64,000 nt of DNA from Eustoma russellianum (lineage: Eukaryota > Streptophyta > Magnoliopsida > Gentianales > Gentianaceae). The stretch's first letter is position 1. Each line of letters starts with the position of its first letter. The notes below the pieces were generated by a model. That model saw nothing but the letters and a program-made list of their open reading frames with translations, made no database searches and was not told where the DNA came from. Both the position numbers and the translations under genes were made by a program. The DNA lies in assembly GCA_036186865.1 (NCBI GenBank), contig AP025066.1, forward strand, positions 14,290,504 to 14,354,503. The letters run 5' to 3'. This document shows, piece by piece, positions 10,896 through 22,213 of the stretch.

Positions 10896-13440
10896 TGTTG
10901 AGAGATATGTTTGGATAATTTTCAAAGTCATGATTTAAAGTAGTAAATACTTACAAATATCATACATGATGATTAAAAGTTGAAAAAGCTAAAAAATTGA
11001 CATCGATCTCTCAGGTTGTTGCACTTCGATCCCTCACATCGATTGATTCATGTAAAGCAATGAAAGTTCAAGACCTTACGGTGAGACATCGATCTCTAAA
11101 CCTGAGACACATTAATCGATTGATGTATACATCAAACCCTCACTTCGATCGATCGATGTAGGTCAGAGACAAACTCTGAAACTTACTGTGAGACATCGAT
11201 CTCTGAAGTTAAGGCACTTCGATCGATCGATGTTTAGGGTTTTTAGAAATATTTTTTCTAAATTGTGATAAAGTGGTTGTTTTCATTTGTATATGACTTA
11301 TACATGTTCATTATGTGAATATTATGTGTTTTTGGTGATTTCAAATGTATTGTGACTAATGTGCCTTGGAAGTTTTTACAACTTACCAAAAAGGCAAAAT
11401 TGGTATTTTGAGTTTTGTATGAACAAGATATGGTGGAAATGCTTCAAGGACATATTCTTATCTTATTCATCATGACAAAGGTGTTATAATATTTATTTCT
11501 GGCCATCGGGGTCATTTCTGGAGTTTTCTCTCACTAGGAGCATTTTGGTCATTTTTCCCCTGAGGGTCACTCAAGGAATCCCTTGAGCATATTATTATCT
11601 TCATTCTGGAGTTGTGTTATTATTATCTTGAAGATTATTTGGTGGTTCTTTATATTATTCTCTCAAATGATGATATTATTGATAGTAGCAGGATATGTGA
11701 CGAGTTGTGATGTCACATTCTATCTTTTTCTTAAAGACCTTATTTTATGTGTTATTAGAGGATATTATTCATCATATTTCAAAGATTGTAAAGGTGCTAG
11801 AGTTGTGGAGATGATCATAACATACGAGAAGAAATAGTTGGAATTTTCATGTTACATGTTGGCATAATCGTGTCAACTATTATTCGTTGATTTCTTCTTC
11901 AAAAATCTGAGTTGATATACATATACGCAAGCCTCCAAATGTGTATTAACAGGTGGAAATGATGGTGTACTTATTTTATGGCTTGGTGACAAGTGGACCA
12001 ACCAAAAAGAAGCTAGTTGGCAAAAATTGCCAACTAGGACATGTTTGAAATGCAGCCAATGGCTACAAGGTAAAAAAGCTGATTTGGTCAAATTGTTTAA
12101 GCCTCGCATGCCTATTCTTTTGGTAAAAAGCTGAGAGGATTGTGGAGTTGTTATCCCACTACATTATCTTCAACATTTTCAAGACAAAATATAGTGGAAA
12201 AATTGGTCAAATTAATATCCAAGGTGGCCCAATTATGTTGCTTCATTTTGCCATGTGTACAAGGCCAACCTATGATGTGAAGACACTTAAGCTTGATGAT
12301 GAAGATGGTGACACATGTGCATTCTTATCTCCAAGGCTCACTTCACACTATAAATAGGAGGCAATGGTGAAGAAGATGAAACACACTTGAAGCTCACTTG
12401 AAAGCATTTGTTGATTTGTCTAGCTATCATCTTCTTGTTGTTGTTCTTGTTTCATTACTTGTAGCAAAGGTGTTCTTGTTGTATTTGTTGAGCTACAAGC
12501 CTCTTGAGCTTCATTTGTAAGATTGATTAGTCAATTCTATAAGGCTACATCAATAGGTGGTAGAGGTGTTGCAACTAAGTGTTGCATAGAAGGTGTTCAT
12601 CCAAGTCTTGAATAGGGTTGGTGTATAACCCAAGGATCAAGCTTGGTTTTTGTTGTAAGTTGATTCACACTATAGTGAAATCCAAGGAAAGGTGTTCCTT
12701 GGGGCTGGAGTAGGTCACATTGACCGAACCAGGATAAATCCTTGGTGTTCTTGTCTTGTTTCTACTTTTTTGTTTTCTGCCCGTTGTTCACTGCAGTTTT
12801 CACACAATTTCTCGCGTTTTGAAAAAATAGCTAAAGATATTCAAAATTCATGATTTTTGGTGGAGTTATACTTCAGACTGTTATCTTTCATTTGCAGCAA
12901 GAATCACTTGATTTGAGCAAGGCAAAGTTAGTCTTTCAGTCTTTGCAAGATAACTGCTCCAATCTGGCTGCAATCGGACCAGTTTTGAGAAAATTTACAT
13001 TTTGTTTTAATCAAGAATTATTCAAGGTCATGGCCTTTTGGAAACATCAACTAGACATCCTAAGGAGTATTTTGACATAAAGATCAACCTTTTTGGTTGA
13101 GTATTCAAAGAGAAACACATTTTTCAATTTCAGCAACATTTGGTCCAATTCTGTCTAGATTGACCAGTTGAATCTTTTTATTTGTTTGAAAAGCCAACGA
13201 TCTTATTTTTATCTGATTTTTGGACAGAGTCTTGTTAACACATTGAAGTTAAGTTCTGGAAATTTTCATAATTTTTGGAGTAGTATTTACTGATTTGTGA
13301 ATTTTTCAATAGGGTTTTGAATCTGAGGTGGTCTCAGATTTTGTTTTCAAAGGGGTTTTTATCAAGGGTAGTAGTGTAATTTCCGCTAACCACTATTCAT
13401 CCCCCTCTAGTGGTGTTTATTGCAGGTGCACGGTCCAACA
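10896..13440 (+). repeat. E1 3' LTR
   Basis: 2545 bp, pair of 2568-5141. It contains the GATCGATC block (about 11000-11240, with several CG positions mutated to TG or CA), a TATA box at 12349-12356, and the same terminal GGTCCAACA. Confidence 0.95.
12349..12356 (+). promoter_or_regulatory. Candidate TATA box of E1 3' LTR
   Basis: TATAAATA, same position and context as in the 5' LTR. Confidence 0.5.
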
Positions 13441-13445
13441 AAGTC
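13441..13445. repeat. E1 right target-site duplication (AAGTC)
   Basis: Exact copy of 2563-2567, directly after the 3' LTR. Confidence 0.95.
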
Positions 13446-13751
13446 AAGTCACATAAAATCAAAATCAACCAATAGCTTTGGTAGCAACAAGATTGAATAA
13501 GACTAGGTGGCTTTTTTTGGATAATGTAGGCAATTATTTGTGATGCTAAATTTCAATCCTATATCAACGAGTCTAGATGTTCAAGTTGTCAAAGAAAAGA
13601 TGCAATTTTTTGTGTAATAAAACCGGCGGCTAATTTGTTTTTGATGATGAAAAGAAATGTGTATGAGGAAAAGAAAACTAAAATTCAGATTATGAATGAA
13701 GAATGAATGAAAAGAAAATACAGGATAGTTGGTGGAATTTAGTGACCTGAG
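13446..13751 (-). other. E0 leader, part upstream of the E1 insertion
   Basis: Continuation of the E0 leader across E1. I see no gene here; an 84-codon open frame on the minus strand spans the PBS and LTR boundary and is not convincing. Confidence 0.5.
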
Positions 13752-13763
13752 GCTCTCATACCT
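13752..13763 (-). other. E0 degenerate primer-binding site
   Basis: Plus-strand GCTCTCATACCT, reverse complement AGGTATGAGAGC, two mismatches to TGGTATCAGAGC. It sits three bases from an LTR-like TGATGCAAG start, the same arrangement as the E5 PBS at 47263-47274. Confidence 0.55.
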
Positions 13764-13766
13764 ATT

Positions 13767-14418
13767 TGATGCAAGCTGACAAGGGTAGGATCCACTCTTC
13801 CACCTCCAACAACCTTTCCACAAGGGTTTAGGCACAAAGAAGTAAACTTCTCCTTGCTTCTGTTATGTAGAAATCGCCGAAATAAGCAAACACCTTAGAT
13901 TCAAATGTGCGTTGATAGGTAAACCTTCAAGGCCCTCCTAGACGGTCACTTTAATACTTAGCAGTCACCCTCAATTTGCTCAAGATTGAGAGATATTAGC
14001 CTTAATTTTTAGTGCAAAATCAAGAAAACAAAGTTTCACTCACTTGGAGAAGAAAATACACAAATGTTATTGATGAAAAAACTGTTTAAGGCGGGCGGCC
14101 ATTAGGGTATAATATAGCTGAAAATTTCAGCCAAAAAAATCAAAAAGGAAAGATAATCACTATCCTAAAACCTACCAAAAGTTTAAAAGAAGATAAATTG
14201 TAATTTTTCTTAACGATGTATCTTGAAAATGGAATATTCCTTGTCCTCTAGAATCAGCCGATTTGTTTGCTTCTTTTGTAGATTTTTGAGATCAATTTTT
14301 TGTGGTTGGATAATCTTGGCTCAATCTTCAAAAAGTTGATTGAATTCTCATCATCATTGGGCTTGGAATTGAACTCAAAATTCTCCTTCTTTTTCTTTTC
14401 TTTCGTATGACCGTCTCA
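13767..14418 (-). repeat. E0 5' LTR (putative)
   Basis: Begins TGATGCAAG on the plus strand, like the TGATG ends of the E3, E5 and E6 LTRs, and ends CCGTCTCA where the satellite sequence starts. About 650 bp. Its partner is outside the window, so the call rests on PBS position, TG...CA ends and the satellite junction. Confidence 0.5.
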
Positions 14419-17400
14419 AGGGGTTACCAATATTGAGGTCCAAAAAGCATAGGTAAGAGCATGTCAAGTGTGTGGACTGACCAAAGTGCTTCGACGTGCT
14501 TCGTGCTTCATAATCACCGTTTTGAGCATAAATGAAGATATTAGGATATGCATAGCCTTTCTTTGGGCATTGATTTTCTTTAAACTTTTTTGGTGTTTCT
14601 CAGACCTTCAACACGTTTTTAATCCACTGGAAAGGATAGGATAGAGTCTAAGCATGTCGGTTAAGTTCTAAGAGTCCTACACGTGACGAAATTGCATTTG
14701 CCGATTAGAAGTCCAAAATGGGTTTTTCTGGAAAACTTTTGTTGAAGGACTGCAATGAGTTACCAATATTGACATCCAAAAGGCATAGGTAAGAGCATGG
14801 GAAGTGTATGGGTGGATCAAAATGCTTCAACATGCTTCGTGCTTCAGAATTACTGTTCCGAGCTTAAATGTAGATTTAGGGTATGCAGAGCTTGCTTGGG
14901 GCATTGATTTGTTTTAAAAATTTTTTGGTGTTTCTTAGACCTTTGACACGTTTTTCATCCGCTGGAAAGGATAGGATAGAGTCTAAACATGTCAGTTAAG
15001 TTCTAAGAGTCTTAAAGGTGATGAAATTGCATTTGGTGATTTGAAGTCCCAATGGGTTTTCCTGCAAACTTTTGTTGAAGGACCATAATAATTTTCCAAT
15101 ATTGACGTCCAAAAAGCATAGGCAAGAGCATGTGAAGTCTGGCCTGAGCAAAGTGCTTCAACGTGTCTCGTGCTTCAGAATCATCGTTCTGAGCTTAAAT
15201 GAAGATTTTAGGGTATGCATACCCTTTCTTTGGGCATTGATTTGCTTTAAACCCTTTTTTGGTGTTTCTCATATCTTCGACATGTTTTTCATCCACTGGA
15301 AAGGATAGAGTGTAAGCATGTCGGTTAAGTTCTAAGAGTCCTACAAGTGACGAAATTGCATTTGCCGATTTGAAGTCAAAATGGGTTTTTCTGGAAGCAT
15401 TTTGTTGAAGGATCACAATGGGTTACCAATACTGACGTCCATAAGGCATAGGTAAGTGCATGGGAAGTGTGTAGGCTGATCAAAGTGCTTCAACGTGCTT
15501 CGTGCTACAGAATTACTGTTTTGAGCTCAAATGAAGATTTTAGAGTATGCATACCCTTGCTTGGGGCATTGATTGCTTTAAACTTTTTTTTGTGTTTCTC
15601 AGACCATCGACACGTTTTTCATCCACTGGAAAGGATAGGATAGAGTATAAACATGTCGGTTAAGTTTCAAGAGTCTTAAAGGTGACGAAATTGCAATTGC
15701 TGATTTTAAGTCCCAATGGGTTTTCCGACAAACTTATGTTGAAGGATCATAATAGGTTTCCAGTGCTGACGTCCAAAAGGCATAGGTAAGAGCATGTGAA
15801 GTGTGTGGGCTGACCAAAGTGCTTCAATGTCTCTTGTGCTTTAGAATCACTGTTTGGAGCTTAAATGAAGAATTTCGGGTATGCATAGCCTTGCTTTGGG
15901 CATTGATTTGCTTTAAACTTTTTTTTGGTGTTTTTCAGACCTTCGACACATTTTTCATCCGCTTGAAGGATAGGATAGAGTCTAAACATGTCGGTTAAGT
16001 TTCAAGAGTCCTACACGGATGAAAATGCATTTGCTGATTTAAAGTCCAAAACAGGTTTTTTTGCAAAATTTTGTTGAAGGACCACAATGGGTTACCAATT
16101 TTGAGGTCCAAAAAGCATAGGTAAGATCATGGGAAGCGGGTGCGCTAAACAAAGTGTTTCAACGTGTTTTCGGTTTCAGATGCACCATTTTGAGTTTAAA
16201 TGAAGATTTTAAGGTTGTATAGCCTTGTTTTGGGCATTGATTTGCTTTAAAAAAATTCTGGTGTTTCTCAGACCTTCGACACGTTTTTTATTTGTTGGAA
16301 AGGTAGGATAGAGTCTGAACATGTCGGTTAAGTTCTAAGATTCCTAAAGGTGACGAAATTGCATTTGCTGATTCTAAGTCTCAATGGGTTTTCCGCAAAC
16401 TTTTTTATTGAAGGCCACAATAGGTTACCAACATTGTCGTCCAAAAGGCGTAGGTAGGAGCATGTGAAGTGTGTGGGCTGACCAAAGTGCTTCAACGTGC
16501 TTTGTGCTTCAGAATCACTGTTTTGAGCTTAAATGAAGATTTTAGGGTATGCATAGCCTTGCTTTGGGCATTGATTTGCTTTAAACATTTTTTTATGTTT
16601 CTCAGACCTTCAACACGTTTTTCATTTGTTGGAAAGGATATGATAGAGTCTAAACATGTCGGCTAAGCTCTAAGAGTCCAATACATGACGAAATTGCATT
16701 TGCTGATTTGAAGTTCAAACTGGGTTTTTGTGGAAAACTTTGTTGAAGGACCACAATGGGTTACCAATATTGACGTCCAAAAGGCATAGGTAAGAGCATG
16801 AGAAGTGTGTGGTTGGATCAAAGTGCTTCAACGTGTTTCATGTTTCAGAATTACTGTTTTGAGCTTAAATGAAGATTTTAGGGTATGCGTAGCCTTGCTT
16901 TTGGAGTTGATTTGCATTAAACTTTTTTGGTGTTTCTCAGACCTTCGACACGTTTTTCATCCGCTGAAAAGGATAGGATAGAGTCTAAACATGTTGGTTA
17001 AGTTCTCAGAGTCCTACACGGGACGAAATCGTATTTGCCGATTTGAAGTCCAAAATAGGGTTTTCCGGAAAACTTTTGTTGGAGTACCACAATGGGTTAC
17101 AATTATTGACGTCCAAAAGGCATAGGTAAGAGCATGGGAACTGTGCGGGCGGATCAAAGTGCTTTAACGTGCTTCGTGCTTCAGAATTACTGTTTTGAAC
17201 TTAAATAAAGATTTTAGGGCATGCATAACCTTGCTTTGGGAATTGATTTGCTTTAAGCTTTTTTTTTTGTGTTTCTCAGAGCTTCGACACGTTGTTCATC
17301 TGCTGGAAAGGGTAGGATAGAGTCTAAACATGTCGGTTAAGGTTCAAGAGTCCTACACGGACGAAAATGCATTTGCCAATTTGAAGTCCAAAATGGGGTT

Positions 17401-19112
17401 TTCTGTAAAATTTTGTTGAAGGACCACAATGGGTTACCAATATTGAGGTCCAAAAAGCATAGGTTAGAGCATGGGAAGCGGGTGCACTAACCAAAGTGCT
17501 TCAACGTGTTTTCGGCTTCAGAATCATCGTGTTGAGCTTAAATGAAGATTTTATGGTATGTATAGCCTTGCACTGGGCATTGATTAGCTTTAAAAAAAAC
17601 TTTTTGTGTTTCTCAGACTTTCGACACGTTCTTCATTTATTGGAAAGGATAGGATAGAGTCTAAACATGTCGGTTAAGTTCTAAGAGTCCAAAAAGGGAC
17701 GAAATTGCATTTGCTGATTCTGAGTCTCAATGGGTTTTCCCGTAAACTTTTGTTGAAGGTCACAATAGGTTACCAATATTGACGTCCAAAGGGTGTAGGT
17801 AGGAGCATGTGAAGTGTGTGGGCTGACCAAAGTGCTTCAACGGGCTTCGTGCTTCAGAATCACCGTTTTGAGCTTAAATGAAGATTTTAGGGTATGCATA
17901 CCCTTGTTTTGGGCATTGATTTTCTTTAAATATTTTTTTTGTTTCTCAAACCTTCGACACGTTTTTCATCTGCTAGAAAAAATAGGATAAGGTCTAAACA
18001 TGTCGGTTAAGTTCTTAGAGTCCAACACGTGATGAAATTGCATTTGCTGATTTGAAGTTCAAAATGGGTTTTTCTGGAAAACTTTGTTGAAGGACCACAA
18101 TGGGTTACCAATATCGAGTCCAAAAAGAATAGGTAAGAGCATGGCAAGTGGGTGCGCTAACCAAAGTGTTTCAACGTGTTTCGTGCTTCAGAATTACTGT
18201 TTTGAGCTTAAATGAAGATTTTAGGGTATGCTTAGCCTTGCTTTTGGAATTGATTTTCATTAAAAAATTTTGGTATTTCTCAGAACTTCGACATGTTTTT
18301 CATCCGCTGGAAAGGATAAAATAGAGTCTAAACATGTCGGTTAAGTTCTAAGAGTCCTACACATGGGGAAATTGCATTTGCCGATTTGAAATCCAAAATA
18401 GGGTTTTCTGGAAACTTTTGCTGAAGGACCACAATGGGTTACAAATATTGACATCCAAAAGGAAAGGTAAGAGCATGGGAAGTGTGTGGGCGGATCAAAG
18501 TGCTTCAATGTGCTTCGTGCTTCAGAATTGCTGTTTTGAGCTTAAATGAAGATTTTATGGTATGCATAACCTTGCTCTGGGCATTGATTTGCTTTAAACT
18601 TTTTTTGATGTTTCTCACACCTTCGACGCGTTTTTCATCCGTTGGAAAGGATATAATAAAGTCTAAACATGTCGGTTAAGTTTTAAGAGTCCTACACGGA
18701 CGAAAATGCATTTGCCGATTTGAAGTCCAAAATGGGGTTTTCTACAAAATTTTGTTGAAGGACCACAATGGGTTACCAATATTGAGGTCCAAAAAGCATA
18801 TGTAAGAGAATGGGAAGCGGGTGCTCCAACCAAAGTGCTTCAACGTGCTTCCGGTTTCAGAATCACTGTTTTGAGCTTAATAGAGGACTTTAGGGTGTGT
18901 ATAGCCTTGCTTTGGGAATTGATTTGTTTTAACTTTTTTTGGTGTTTCTCAGAGTTTCGACACGTTTTTCATTTATTGGAAAGGATAGATAGAGTCTAAA
19001 CATGTCGATTAAGATCTAAGAGTCATAAAGGTGAAAAATTGCATTTGCTGATTCTAAGTCCCAATGGGCTTTCCTGCAAACTTTTTTTGAAGGACCACAA
19101 TATGTTACCAAT
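14419..19112. repeat. Satellite block 1, about 334-bp monomers, about 14 copies
   Basis: The landmark GGCATAGGTAAGAGCATG recurs at about 14451, 14787, 15120, 15450, 15784, 16119, 16452, 16788, 17124, 17461, 17797, 18131, 18465 and 18800, giving spacings of 330-337 bp. Other conserved segments are TTCATCCGCTGGAAAGGATA and AACATGTCGGTTAAG. Variant monomers repeat every fourth unit: those reading GGGAAGCGGGTGC at 16119, 17461 and 18800 are about 1340 bp apart, indicating a four-monomer higher-order repeat in the second half. No gene is present; short open frames repeat with the monomer. Confidence 0.95.
19108..19112. repeat. E3 left target-site duplication (CCAAT)
   Basis: CCAAT precedes the left LTR; GCAAT follows the right LTR at 35766-35770, one base different. 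The satellite reads TTACCAATATTGACG when the element is removed. Confidence 0.8.
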
Positions 19113-20239
19113 TGATGCGACTCAAGGAGCCTACATTTATTCTACACACGCAAGAAACGTATGCACAATTAGAAATCTTATAGTTAGACGTTTCTCGTGT
19201 AGGCATGTGGAAGACAAGCCTACAAGTGTCATTTAGATACTTGGTGTTTCGGTCTTGTTTGGTTTTGCAGCATTTAGGTGTCTTATTGCTCAAGAATAGG
19301 TCTAGGACATGCATTGAGTCTTTAATTATGTTTATATTTAGTTATTTGTGTTTTTTGAGTGCTTGTAGGGCTTGCATAAGCTTGGAATGACGTTTGCTTG
19401 AGCAAGAAACAAAGCTGAAAATGAGGGTTTCGTACACGTAACACAGATCCGGTATTTTGGCTATATCTTTTCAACGGGTTATTCAAATCCCATGATTTTA
19501 GTTGGATATAAAAGCTAAGAGATAGGGCTACAAGTCTTGTTTCTATCACTTTTCTCAAATTCAAAGCAAAAGATATCTAGAATTAGTGATAAATTTGAGT
19601 GATGCTGAAACTTGTATCCTGATAACACCTGAATTTCAAACGGTTATATCTCTTTCAATACTCATCCAAATGAGGTGATCTCAGGGGTTAAATTCAAGGC
19701 TTTTGCACGATATACACTTTCGACGAAGTCACCAAGAGCTAATTCGGACGCTATAATAGCGCAAATATCGTTTCAAGTTTTGGCAATTTTGTAATCCTAT
19801 GTAACTTAAGTTTTTGGAGTCCTACTTGTATTAGGGGTCCTAAATCCGACCCTTCTTTGTTTTTAGACTACTTTTCAGTTCTTTTATGTCTTTATAAACA
19901 AAAAAACTGGTTTATATAAGCACCAATGATATGATTGATAAAATTGTGTGTGAATTCGACCTATTGAGGCGTTTTCCTTGTGTTTTCTTTGGTTTCACTT
20001 AAACAAATCAAAGATAGATTCAATCAAGGTTTGAGCAAATCTAGTTGGTGACTCACAATCCAAGGATATGGAACGATGGGTTGGATTGGGATATTTGAAT
20101 TGGTCGACGTAGACATTGTTGACATCTCTTGTTTAACTAGGTGGTGTTTGCGCCATTGTCCCACGCAAGGGTTGATCAAAGGTGTCTTTTGGAGTTGAAA
20201 GAAGCGATCGTTAATTCAATACGATTCAAGATCGTATCA
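19113..20239 (+). repeat. E3 5' LTR
   Basis: 1127 bp, pair of 34636-35765 with clearly more divergence than the E2, E5 or E6 LTR pairs. A TATATAA at 19913-19919 is a candidate TATA box; its counterpart in the 3' LTR is mutated (GGTCGATGTAAGC). It ends GATCGTATCA. Confidence 0.9.
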
Positions 20240-20415
20240 AAGTGGCATTAGAACAAGGTTCTTCTATTCAACTCAATTATCCCTTTCAATTTTTTTTGTC
20301 CATTCTCTTTGTTTTTTTTTCTAGAACTACGTCCCTTTCCAATTTCTTGTCTTCATTCAGTTGGTGTGCTGATCTTTGTTGAAGCCATATTCTGATAAAA
20401 AAAAAAGGTTGCATT
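20240..20415 (+). other. E3 PBS remnant and start of leader
   Basis: AAGTGGCATTAGAACAAGG after the LTR corresponds to AAGTGGTATCAGAGCAAAGG in E6, so it is a decayed Met-tRNA PBS. The T- and A-rich leader that follows resembles E6 52285-52425. It ends at the E2 target GCATT (20411-20415). Confidence 0.75.
20411..20415. repeat. E2 left target-site duplication (GCATT)
   Basis: GCATT before the left LTR of E2; exact copy at 27651-27655. Confidence 0.95.
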
Positions 20416-20750
20416 TGTTGGAAACAATCAATCCTGTACCAAGACGCAGTCGTACAACGTGTGCATATAAAACAGCAAAATAAAATAAATCAAACCCGGG
20501 GCGAGTCGAAGACTCTGTCCTTAAGACGTATTGCTCCGGTATACTGTGCCCAACCGGTGTGAGCAATCGTCTCCCAGGATACAACGGGTACCTGTTCAGT
20601 TGAGCGGCACTGCTGAACTTGAACTCCTTCGAATGCTTAGAGTGTCCTGACTTCTCCCGGACAATATGCAAGACTCATGTGCTACGAATGCAGAATGCGT
20701 TGAAATGCTAAGAGCAAAAGGTGTGTATCAAATGAACACCCTTAGCCCTC

Positions 20751-20758
20751 TTTATATA
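20751..20758 (-). promoter_or_regulatory. Candidate TATA box of E2 3' LTR
   Basis: TATATAAA on the minus strand. The 5' LTR equivalent, which would drive the element, is at 26734-26741. Confidence 0.5.
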
Positions 20759-21086
20759 GGGGAGTCGGTTGGAGAACAAGGAACCGTGACCGTTGGATCA
20801 AAACCGAAGTTTGATTTAGACCGTTAGATTAAAACCTCCTATCTAGATTAGGAAGGTTTAATCTCATCCTTTGGATCGAAGATAGATTAGCAGGTTTAAA
20901 CCTGGATCGTTAGATGGAAACCATATTCGGTTAAGCGGTTAAGACAGTTTAAATCTCGGCCGTTAGATTAAAGCTGCTTCTCCACCACCGTTAGATCACA
21001 ACAGATTGATCTTATTTTAAACCGGAGGATAGTGTTAGTTTCAAGTTTGAAACCTAACCGCACAATCAAAATGATTCAGCCCGCTG

Positions 21087-21345
21087 TCAGACTTCAATCG
21101 ATCACATCGATCGATCGAAGTGACATCGATCAATCGATGTGATCGACTGATGTGTGACTGAGTACTTCATTCGATCAAATTGATCGATCTAAGAGACATC
21201 GATCGATCGAAGTGATCGATCGATGTCCTCTGATCCACTTAGATCGATCTACCAAGAGATCAAAGCTCTCTGATCCACTTCGATCGATAACATCGATCGA
21301 TCGAAGTGACATCGATCGATCGATGTCATCAATCGATGTCCGTCA
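21087..21345. repeat. GATCGATC palindrome-rich block, E2 3' LTR
   Basis: Repeats of ACATCGATCGATCGATGT and CTTCGATCGATCGAAGTG. In this copy several CG sites have become CA or TG relative to the 5' LTR copy (about 27075-27330). It lies about 320-580 bp from the element-sense LTR start, in U3. Confidence 0.85.
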
Positions 21346-21667
21346 GATGCTTTTTACCGCCACATGGACACTTCCAACGTGGCATTCCTCCATACTGGTG
21401 ACACGTCACCCATCCATAACATTTCCATCTACTTTGAGCATTAATTTCACATTCACACAATCTCAAAATTGAGTGAGTTCACATCCTAACATTAACTACT
21501 CGTTACGTAGATAATTAAGGATTCATTAGTTTTCGATTTCATTATCGGAAACTCATTAAGCTCAAACTACGTTGCTCAATCAAGTTTTGCAACATTCATT
21601 AATGGGCCAAAGCCCAAATCTTCAATCTCCAACGATGGGCCAAAGCCCAACCTTAAATTCTCTAATA

Positions 21668-21680
21668 ATCCCCCACATGA
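21668..21680 (-). other. E2 polypurine tract
   Basis: Plus-strand ATCCCCCACATGA reads TCATGTGGGGGAT on the minus strand, directly before the 3' LTR. Confidence 0.8.
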
Positions 21681-22213
21681 ATGGAAATTAATGCAGACAC
21701 ATATGCAGACTCTGAGGAGAAGTCAGACAAGAAAATATTGCATCAGAAGAGGTAGCTTCTGGCTTTGAACCTTTCTTAGTGATGTACCATCGGATTCACT
21801 CGGCTAAGTAGTGACTTGATGTCTTGAACTAGTCAGCCTTTGTTGTGAACCAAGACAACGATACTCACACAATATTTCCTTTAACACCCTTTTGGTTCTC
21901 ATGGTTGTGTTCGTTTTGGCCATGAACAACCTGGTTTCAGAAAGTGTTTTAGAGAAATCTTGCCACCTAGACTTTCTTATAGAAGCGGCCCCACTTCACA
22001 CTTACATAGGTGATTCCTATCAAGAGTATTCTTCCATACTCTACTTGACGCATCAAGATATAGGACATCATTAAAAGCCTTAGCTTACCCTAAATTCTCT
22101 GCAGACAGCACTTTTATCAGACGGAATGAGCAAGTGCTAACTGAACCTTCATAACTTAGTTGTCCCATTGAACCAAGATTCTGAGATCTCCAGTCAACAA
22201 GGTTGGGTTACCA
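21681..22213 (-). other. E2 3' untranslated region
   Basis: Between the gag-pol stop and the PPT. No coding feature is seen. Confidence 0.6.

Larger units (their letters stand above)
2568..13440 (+). mobile_element. E1: SIRE/Maximus-like Ty1/copia retrotransposon, full length but decayed
   Basis: 10,873-bp element with two LTRs of about 2.55 kb (2568-5141 and 10896-13440). Both begin TGTTGAGA and end GGTCCAACA. It has a perfect 5-bp TSD, a PBS resembling the 3' end of initiator Met-tRNA, and a PPT. Internal domain order is Gag (CCHC), protease, integrase, RT, RNase H, which is the copia order. Long LTRs, a long Gag with acidic and coiled regions after the zinc knuckle, and the RT signature KSKLEMSMVGELNYFLGLQI point to the SIRE/Maximus lineage. 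Many stops and frameshifts make it non-autonomous. It is inserted antisense in the E0 leader. Confidence 0.9.
1..14418 (-). mobile_element. E0: Ty3/gypsy element, 5' part only, split by E1
   Basis: Minus-strand LTR retrotransposon. Reading from its 5' end: LTR 14418-13767, degenerate PBS 13763-13752, leader (13751-13446, then 2562-1153) and a gag-like frame running off the left edge at base 1. E1 (2568-13440) is inserted in the leader. The leader assignment rests on similarity to the E6 leader: the reverse complement of about 1780-1880 (GCCCACGGCAACCCCTAG, then TTTGAGCCT and a T-rich tract) matches E6 at about 53725-53800 in the same order. The 14418 boundary is placed where the satellite begins. 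The left LTR and the TSD are outside the window, so the family is assigned by gag and leader only. Confidence 0.65.
20416..21667 (-). repeat. E2 3' LTR
   Basis: 1252 bp. On the minus strand it starts TATTAGAG after the PPT. It holds a GATCGATC block (about 21087-21345) upstream of a TATATAAA box (20751-20758, minus strand). Confidence 0.95.

Noticed and set aside
13581..13835. 84-codon minus-strand open frame
   Set aside because: Spans the putative E0 PBS and LTR edge and has no similarity I recognise.
14600..14680. CENP-B-box-like word in satellite (CCGTTGGAAAGG / CCGCTGGAAAGG)
   Set aside because: Lacks the CGGG half of the box, and plants are not known to use CENP-B.
15801..16666. Repeated 65-codon open frames (for example 15801-15998 and 16469-16666, and many others in the satellite)
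   Set aside because: They recur because the monomer recurs, break in most monomers, and have no domain similarity.
14419..19112. Regularly spaced repeats considered as a CRISPR array
   Set aside because: Units are about 334 bp, contiguous without unique spacers, in a plant-type genome.
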